A DNA stretch of 64,000 bases. Source: Morganella morganii. Lineage in GTDB: Bacteria > Pseudomonadota > Gammaproteobacteria > Enterobacterales > Enterobacteriaceae. The notes beneath the pieces are model-generated. The model did no database searches and had not been told where the DNA came from. It saw nothing but the letters and a program-made list of their open reading frames with translations. The stretch is from contig NZ_NRQY01000001.1 of NCBI RefSeq assembly GCF_003996855.1, positions 1,945,676-2,009,675 of the forward strand, written 5' to 3'. Of this stretch, positions 58,946 to 64,000 are shown piece after piece. How positions within the stretch are numbered: position 1 is the first letter of the stretch; the number at the start of each line of letters is the position of its first letter. Position numbers and translations under genes: made by a program.

Positions 58946-60263
58946 CGGGCGAAAATTCAGCGGGTGTGGTGAATTCCACCCGCACTTCTTTAATCAGGGG
59001 ATTACCCTGCTCATCCGCCTCCGCAATGTGGGATGTCAGCAGAACAAACAGTTCAGGGGTATCCGTCAGATGCATAATCGATTCAGGATTGAATTGTAAA
59101 AAACCGTGCAGGAGGTCTTCCCGGAACGGCACATCTGCCTTACGCAGCACTGCCGCGACAGCAGCACAGTCCTCACCGAACACCTTCGCGCTTTTGAAAA
59201 AATAATCGCGGGAAGAAAAAAGGTAATACGGCTCCGCGCTGAGAAACGCGTTGCTCTGATACACCTGGCCGGTATGTTTGTTCTCCAGCGAACAATAATG
59301 CACACCGGCGGAAAGGTTGTTTTCCAGGGCAAATTTCAGCACCCGCAGACAGGCAAGTTCACTGTCCGCCACCGCCAGACCACCGGCATACCAGTAGTTG
59401 TAATAAACTTCATAAGGCGGATTTTTCAGGGCAAAGCCCCGTTCCTGATAGGCCGGGCTGTTGGTCAGCGGGAAACAGAATTCCAGCAGATTGATCCCGT
59501 TCACGCCGATAGCATCCAGTTTAAGCAACAGGTCATACATCTGATTTTCGCTGCCCGGAATTACCGGCATCTCCACCATCACATCCGGAAAAATCTCCCG
59601 GGCCAGTGCTATCCGGCTGAGCACTTTTTCAATCTTCTCCGGCGGATCATCAATTTTGATGCTGAAACGTACCTCTTTCAGACCGGCTGCCGCCAGTGCC
59701 AGCGCAGTATTGCGATCCAGCGGATCACCGGCGGTATACAGCCGTGTGTGGACGCCGGGCAGGTTCGCCTGCACCGCCTCAAAAAAACGGATGCTCTCCT
59801 GACGAAACAGCAGCGGCTCACCACCGGTCAGGGCAATATGGGTAAGCGGATACCCTTCCTGCGCAATCGCATTCACCTCACCAATCGCATCGCGCATCTC
59901 ATGCTGAAAACCGTCGTAATTTTCCTGGTTCGGATTGAAGCAAAAATAGCAGTCGCGGTGACATTTCAGGGATAAAAACGTGGTGTAACTACCCTCGCCG
60001 GTGCGGCACTGCACACATGCGGATGACAGCCAGCGGCTGTGAATACTTTTGCCGTTATTGGCAAAAACGGCTCCCAGCGCTTTCACCTCACGGCGCAGTG
60101 CATCCGTTTCCGCCCGGCGGCGGTGCGGCGTTTCAAATGACAGTCCGTACTGCGCGATAGACTGCTGTGTCTGTTTTTCAATATCAAAATAGCGCCGGAC
60201 GTACCGCTGCAATACAGCGTTATTTTGTAAAGCCGGAGTCTGTTCTGTCAGCGGGTAAATCAT
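58914..60263 (-). CDS. Radical SAM protein heading the dms-type operon
   Basis: Seen: 449 residues. The radical SAM cluster motif is KCHRDCYFCFNPN (CxxxCxxC) near residue 104, preceded by a second pair, SACVQCRTGEG, near residue 81. The GGEP motif (ALTGGEPLLF) near residue 144 and the SAM/barrel strands follow. The C-terminal region has further cysteines (HYCSLENKHTG near residue 325). Known: radical SAM enzymes use a 4Fe-4S cluster and SAM to make radicals. Context: first gene behind an FNR-like site, overlapping dmsD, so it is probably expressed with the reductase under anaerobiosis. Its substrate is unknown; maturation of the reductase or a linked anaerobic reaction are guesses. Confidence 0.82.
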   Translation of the reverse strand: MIYPLTEQTPALQNNAVLQRYVRRYFDIEKQTQQSIAQYGLSFETPHRRRAETDALRREVKALGAVFANNGKSIHSRWLSSACVQCRTGEGSYTTFLSLKCHRDCYFCFNPNQENYDGFQHEMRDAIGEVNAIAQEGYPLTHIALTGGEPLLFRQESIRFFEAVQANLPGVHTRLYTAGDPLDRNTALALAAAGLKEVRFSIKIDDPPEKIEKVLSRIALAREIFPDVMVEMPVIPGSENQMYDLLLKLDAIGVNGINLLEFCFPLTNSPAYQERGFALKNPPYEVYYNYWYAGGLAVADSELACLRVLKFALENNLSAGVHYCSLENKHTGQVYQSNAFLSAEPYYLFSSRDYFFKSAKVFGEDCAAVAAVLRKADVPFREDLLHGFLQFNPESIMHLTDTPELFVLLTSHIAEADEQGNPLIKEVRVEFTTPAEFSPDDIHGGMCEQ

Positions 60264-60737
60264 AGAAGATTCCTTAACGTACGCTGTAAAAACAGTGCGC
60301 CGTAAAGTCGTATTATTTTTACAGCTTCAGTGTAAGTGAATGGAATATAAAGATGTTGAGCAGGATCAATATTATTTTTCACATCATGTAATTAAACGGA
60401 TATGCTTATCTGTAAAATTATTTTTATGAAAAAAATACAAACAAAAACAGAGAAAACGCTGTTAAATTACCGGAATATCAATACATAAAATCAGAAATAA
60501 ACACACAACCGGTTGAAAATAAAAATCCGGAGGAGTGCTATTAACGATAAAACATAAATCCGCAGAAATATTATTTTCCGCATCATTTTGTTACATTTTA
60601 ATAAAAGAGATAAAACGAAACAGGAATCACTCTCAGCTTTCCGGCTCATAAAAATATTACGGCATAAAACTGATTTATACTCACCCGTTTTTCCGTTATT
60701 TTACTTATTATGGAACGCTGATTTTTAAGGATATAAA
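60264..60737. promoter_or_regulatory. Divergent promoter region with an FNR site and -10 box
   Basis: An AT-rich 474-bp stretch without a gene. On the - strand TTGATCCTGCTCAA (60356-60369) fits the FNR consensus TTGAT-N4-ATCAA with one mismatch, and TACACT (60329-60334) is a plausible -10 box. The predicted start near 60322 puts the FNR site centre at about -41, the class II activator position, with a leader of about 58 bases to the radical SAM gene. The other side carries the promoter of the exported repeat protein; I see no clear site there. Confidence 0.68.
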
Positions 60738-61871
60738 ATGAAACAATGCAATATTTTTCTGTCTCCGCTGATGATACTGACCGCCGGAACAGTATTTGCC
60801 TCACCGGTACAGGACAATAATACGGTATCTGCACGGAGCATTGTCTATAAAGACAACATTGCCTATCAGCGTGCTGATCAGCCCTTTACCGGTTCTGCGG
60901 TGGAATATTGTATCCGGGATGAAAATAATCAGAAAATTATCATGGAAAATACAGAACATTATTATGAATTTTCTGACGGTATGATGACTGGTAAAACGAC
61001 AGATTATGATTGTCACAGCGGCTTAATTACTGACGTCCGGCATTATAAAAATAACAAAAAAAATGGCCTGAGTATCAGTTATGCCTGGCCCGGAGTTCCT
61101 TATGACATAACGTGGTATGACAACGGTTATATATCTCCTGCTCCGGAAAATAAAAGGCTTACACCGGATGATTTTCCGCCGGTTTACTTTCAGAAATCAG
61201 ATAACACTATTAATGTTAATACGCTCGCATCTTTGGATGATCTGTTTTATCAGATAAAACAAACACCCTTTACAGGGATGACCGCTGAGTACTGTATTAT
61301 CTATGATGATAACGGCAATAAATCTGAGGATAAAACAAAAATCAGTTTAACCTCCGGATATAAAAACGGCCTTAAAGACGGAAAAGAAACCAGATACAAC
61401 TGCGGAGACGGAAAAGTAAGCGGATATACAGACTACCAACAGGGAATGAAAAACGGTATTCAGATGCTCTTTCAGACGGATGGCAGTGTCAGAAATAAAA
61501 TAATGTATGAAAATGATAAAAAACACGGTGATGCTGAATACTATACCGACAATATTCTGACTAAAAAAGAGCACTATAAGAACGGTGTATTGGACGGACG
61601 GAGTTTCAGCTATAACAAATACGGGGATGTGACCTCTTTTCATGATTATCAGGACGGCGTCTATCACGGATTTTATTTTGTGAACAATTACATGACAAAA
61701 TACATGATGTCAGAGCGCAATAACCGGAGACACGGCTGGACTTACAGTTATGATAAAGACGGTAATGCGACAAATAAAACCTGTTCCGTGCCGGACAAAA
61801 AGAATATAACCGATGAAAACTGTGCCGGTATGCCACTGCCACCGGAAAAAATTACACCGGTAAACCGCTGA
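60738..61871 (+). CDS. Exported MORN/YwqK-repeat protein of unknown function
   Basis: Seen: 377 residues with an N-terminal signal peptide (about 1-22, ending VFAS) and then degenerate repeats of the type GYKNGLKDGKETRYN, YENDKKHGDAEYY, YKNGVLDGRSFSYN and NNRRHGWTYSYDKDG, each about 20-25 residues. This is the MORN-2/YwqK pattern. Two similar halves (about 45-150 and 170-375) each begin with F-T-G-x-(A/T)-(V/A)-E-Y-C. Databases call such proteins antitoxins of a YwqK system, but an exported one is unlikely to act so. Codon use is AT-rich compared with neighbours, which suggests recent acquisition. No partner gene is obvious. Confidence 0.72.
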   Translation: MKQCNIFLSPLMILTAGTVFASPVQDNNTVSARSIVYKDNIAYQRADQPFTGSAVEYCIRDENNQKIIMENTEHYYEFSDGMMTGKTTDYDCHSGLITDVRHYKNNKKNGLSISYAWPGVPYDITWYDNGYISPAPENKRLTPDDFPPVYFQKSDNTINVNTLASLDDLFYQIKQTPFTGMTAEYCIIYDDNGNKSEDKTKISLTSGYKNGLKDGKETRYNCGDGKVSGYTDYQQGMKNGIQMLFQTDGSVRNKIMYENDKKHGDAEYYTDNILTKKEHYKNGVLDGRSFSYNKYGDVTSFHDYQDGVYHGFYFVNNYMTKYMMSERNNRRHGWTYSYDKDGNATNKTCSVPDKKNITDENCAGMPLPPEKITPVNR

Positions 61872-61914
61872 ACGGGATGTTGTAAATAGTGCTGTTATGG
61901 CAGGTGTGGTATTT

Positions 61915-62424
61915 TCAGTCAATATCATCGCCTGTCAGCAAACGGACATCACAGGGTTTTTCCGTGGTAAACCTGACCGTTAACCCTTTTATTCCGGTCA
62001 CACCGGTATAAATATCATCCGGGTCGCACAGGTTCACAATTTTATATTTAGTTAAAGAATTGAGTTCTCCGTTTTTTCTCAGTAAGCGAAAAGTTTCTCC
62101 GTAGCGGTAATTATGATGAACCGGGATAAGATCATAATCACCATAGCGGACATTTCCTTCCACCAGAAAATGTGAGCTGAACGGATATCCGGTATATTTT
62201 GCAATCAGCATACTTTTATTATCATTATATACACTGAATTCATCCGGTTTTTCCAGTACTTTCCGGCCTTTAAAATCCACCAGAATATAGTCTGCTGAAG
62301 AGGAGTACTGTACATCATCAACTTTTGATATATACACTTTGGTGGTTTTTGTTTCCGCCTGTGATACCCCCGGTAATAGCAATGCACAGATGGCCGCCAT
62401 ACTGTTTAATGTATTCCGTTTCAT
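61915..62424 (-). CDS. Exported protein of unknown function
   Basis: Seen: 169 residues with a signal peptide (about 1-23, cut after SQA) and a mature part of about 146 residues that is mainly beta strands by composition (DYILVDFKGRKVLE, SHFLVEGNVRYGDYDLIPVHH), with two cysteines near the end (LCDPDD and KPCDVRLL) that could form a disulfide. No known domain recognised. It converges with the repeat protein gene with a 43-bp gap and is similarly AT-rich, so the two may have come together. No upstream operon partner. Confidence 0.7.
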   Translation of the reverse strand: MKRNTLNSMAAICALLLPGVSQAETKTTKVYISKVDDVQYSSSADYILVDFKGRKVLEKPDEFSVYNDNKSMLIAKYTGYPFSSHFLVEGNVRYGDYDLIPVHHNYRYGETFRLLRKNGELNSLTKYKIVNLCDPDDIYTGVTGIKGLTVRFTTEKPCDVRLLTGDDID

Positions 62425-62466
62425 TTTTTGATCCTCCCGGCCGGTAACGGTATTTACCGTTATTAA

Positions 62467-62500
62467 TAAAAAACGGGCGCTTTCCGGGCACCCGTTTTTT
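62467..62500. terminator. Terminator after erpA
   Basis: AAAAAACGGG and CCCGTTTTTT form the outer stem of a hairpin with a G+C-rich inner part, 17 bp past the erpA stop (- strand); T-runs exist on both strands. Confidence 0.88.
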
Positions 62501-62516
62501 GTTGTCTGCGGATAAA

Positions 62517-62861
62517 TCAGATACTGAAAGATGAACCACAGCCACAGGTTGTTTTGGCATTCGGGTTAGTCACGATAAACCGCGAACCTTCCAGCCCTTC
62601 GGTATAATCCACACAACCACCGACCAGATATTGCAGGCTCATCGGATCAACCACCAGCGCCACGCCTTCTTTCTCGATGGTCATGTCGCCGTCATTGATG
62701 GCATCATCAAAGGTGAAGCCATACTGGAAACCGCTGCAACCGCCGCCGGTGATATACACACGCAGACGCAGGTTCGGATTTTCTTCATCCGCGATTAAGA
62801 TTTTTACTTTTTTAGCTGCCGCATCAGTAAATTGCAGGGGCATTGCTGAATCATCGCTCAT
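62517..62861 (-). CDS. erpA: Iron-sulfur cluster insertion protein ErpA
   Basis: A-type carrier that delivers Fe-S clusters to target proteins, including IspG. 114 residues. The three cluster-binding cysteines are in [10 protein letters not shown] (Cys near residue 42) and TTCGCGSSF (Cys near residues 106 and 108), with the usual [10 protein letters not shown] at the N-terminus. Divergent from hemL with a 254-bp intergenic region; in E. coli clcA lies between the two, here it is absent. Confidence 0.96.
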   Translation of the reverse strand: MSDDSAMPLQFTDAAAKKVKILIADEENPNLRLRVYITGGGCSGFQYGFTFDDAINDGDMTIEKEGVALVVDPMSLQYLVGGCVDYTEGLEGSRFIVTNPNAKTTCGCGSSFSI

Positions 62862-63055
62862 TTATTACTCCAGACTGGCCGCGACCAGTAAACACACGCA
62901 GAAGCTGACCGCTTCCGGACACTACTGCTGATTATCCACCACCTCCGGCAATCGTTCAAGTTTCGTCACACAGAAAGCACAGTGTCCACACTATTGACAA
63001 GGATATAGTTATCATGAGGATAATGCGATAAGTTGGATTCACCGGCGCTCTCCTT

Positions 63056-63085
63056 TACAATAGCCGCAATTACAATAGCCGCAAT
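63056..63085 (+). repeat. Perfect tandem 15-bp repeat in the hemL leader
   Basis: TACAATAGCCGCAAT occurs twice without a gap, 30 bp upstream of the hemL start. A -35-like TTGACA (62994-62999) and a GATAAT (63019-63024) with a long 19-bp spacer precede it, so the repeat probably falls in the 5' untranslated region of hemL. Confidence 0.8.
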
Positions 63086-63115
63086 TTCCCGCTCACCGAC
63101 TGACAGGAGTCCTGC

Positions 63116-64000
63116 ATGAGCCGTTCTGAAAATCTCTATACTGAAGCACAACATTTTATCCCGGGTGGCGTAAACTCACCGGTTCGTGCCTTTAACGGCG
63201 TCGGCGGTACTCCGCTGTTTATCGAGCGCGCCAACGGCGCGTATATTTATGATGTCGACGGCAAAGCCTATATCGATTATGTCGGCTCCTGGGGGCCGAT
63301 GGTGCTGGGGCATAATCACCCGGCCATCCGCACCGCCGTCATCAAAGCGGTGGAAAAAGGGCTGAGCTTCGGCGCGCCGACCGCCGATGAAGTGGAAATG
63401 GCCAAATTCGTTACCGAACTGGTGCCGTCCATGGATATGGTGCGTATGGTGAACTCCGGTACCGAAGCCACGATGAGTGCGATTCGTCTGGCACGCGGCT
63501 ATACCGCCCGCGACAAAATCATCAAATTTGAAGGCTGTTACCACGGCCACGCAGACTGCCTGCTGGTGAAAGCCGGTTCCGGTGCGCTGACCATCGGTCA
63601 GCCGAACTCTCCGGGCGTTCCGGCAGATTTCGCCAAACACACGCTGACCTGCACTTACAATGATCTGAACTCTGTCCGTGAGGCGTTTGAAAAACATCCG
63701 CACGATATCGCCTGTATTATTGTTGAACCGGTTGCCGGGAATATGAACTGTATACCGCCGTCAGCGGACTTCCTGCCGGGCCTGCGCGCCCTGTGTGATG
63801 AGTTCGGTGCGTTGCTGATTATCGATGAAGTGATGACCGGCTTCCGTGTCGCCCTCGGCGGTGCTCAGGCGCATTATGATGTTGAGCCGGATCTGACCTG
63901 TCTGGGTAAAATTATCGGCGGCGGGATGCCGGTCGGCGCTTTCGGCGGCCGCGGTGAAATCATGGAAAAACTCGCTCCGACCGGCCCGGTCTATCAGGCG
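63116..64000 (+). CDS. hemL: Glutamate-1-semialdehyde 2,1-aminomutase, N-terminal part
   Basis: PLP enzyme that makes 5-aminolevulinate for haem. The first 295 codons are in the window (about 426 in the full protein); the frame is open to the right edge. The start [21 protein letters not shown] follows GACAGGAG. Landmarks are [18 protein letters not shown] near residue 118, the cofactor-holding YHGHAD near residue 150, [17 protein letters not shown] near residue 241 and the PLP lysine in [17 protein letters not shown] near residue 264. Divergent from erpA as in other enterobacteria. Confidence 0.96.
   Translation, partial: MSRSENLYTEAQHFIPGGVNSPVRAFNGVGGTPLFIERANGAYIYDVDGKAYIDYVGSWGPMVLGHNHPAIRTAVIKAVEKGLSFGAPTADEVEMAKFVTELVPSMDMVRMVNSGTEATMSAIRLARGYTARDKIIKFEGCYHGHADCLLVKAGSGALTIGQPNSPGVPADFAKHTLTCTYNDLNSVREAFEKHPHDIACIIVEPVAGNMNCIPPSADFLPGLRALCDEFGALLIIDEVMTGFRVALGGAQAHYDVEPDLTCLGKIIGGGMPVGAFGGRGEIMEKLAPTGPVYQA

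Noticed and set aside
59106..59975. A 289-codon open frame opposite the radical SAM gene
   Set aside because: The opposite strand carries clear radical SAM motifs; the antisense frame has no known domain.
60738..61871. A YwqK-type antitoxin of a toxin-antitoxin pair
   Set aside because: The signal peptide and the absence of an adjacent toxin candidate make a classic cytosolic toxin-antitoxin function unlikely; kept as an exported repeat protein.

Overview
The window reads as a chromosomal segment of a gammaproteobacterium of the order Enterobacterales, most likely Morganella (family Morganellaceae). The reasons are roughly 50% G+C by eye, close resemblance of nearly all proteins to enterobacterial families, a chromosomal terZABCDE-terW locus of the kind seen in Proteus/Providencia/Morganella, and conserved enterobacterial neighbourhoods: mltD-gloB-yafS/rnhA/dnaQ-tRNA-Asp, eno-pyrG-mazG-relA-rlmD, dgt/mtnN-btuF and erpA/hemL. 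The genus is an inference; no rRNA is present.

Layout. 1-2 kb: end of an L-lactate permease gene and lldD. 2-6.5 kb: a four-gene carbohydrate-type operon (EIIC-like transporter with a soluble N-terminal domain, TIM-barrel enzyme, HAD phosphatase, DeoR-type regulator) with CRP-like sites. 6.5-9.3 kb: a DUF421 membrane protein, a coiled-coil lipoprotein and a betT choline-transporter gene that has lost about 1.1 kb from its middle. 9.4-12.2 kb: hpaR, a succinate-semialdehyde dehydrogenase and hpaC, an aromatic-catabolism set without hpaB or the ring-cleavage genes. 12.6-16 kb: peptide permease dtpB and gamma-glutamyltransferase ggt. 16-26.4 kb: the tellurium-resistance/stress locus, terZABCDE leftward and a five-gene putative biosynthetic module plus terW rightward; terA is broken twice. 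26.4-33.8 kb: fbaA, pgk, epd, tktA and an NCS2 permease. 34-38.8 kb: tRNA-Asp(GUC), a YkgJ-type cysteine-cluster gene, dnaQ/rnhA, yafS/gloB and mltD. 38.9-48.3 kb: a DASS anion transporter, eno, pyrG, mazG, relA and rlmD. 48.7-53.2 kb: a GCS2-family ligase, dgt, mtnN and btuF. 53.4-62.4 kb is a variable block inserted between btuF and erpA: a DarG-like macrodomain protein with no DarT partner, an anaerobic DMSO-reductase-type operon led by a radical SAM gene behind a good FNR site, and two AT-rich exported proteins. erpA and the start of hemL close the window.

How the genes work together. The core blocks are housekeeping (central carbon metabolism, stringent response, CTP and dNTP homeostasis, Fe-S and haem synthesis). 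The accessory blocks are respiratory (lactate, DMSO-type oxidoreductase), nutritional (peptides, gamma-glutamyl compounds) and stress-linked (ter). The most striking feature is a run of gene lesions: large internal deletions in betT, terA and probably dmsC, and single-base frameshifts in terA and dmsA. All fall in accessory genes and none is seen in the housekeeping genes. The best candidates for incompletely described biology are the ter-linked biosynthetic module, the macrodomain protein with Arg at the usual catalytic Lys position, the radical SAM gene leading the DMSO-reductase operon, and the EIIC-like transporter fused to an unrecognised soluble domain.
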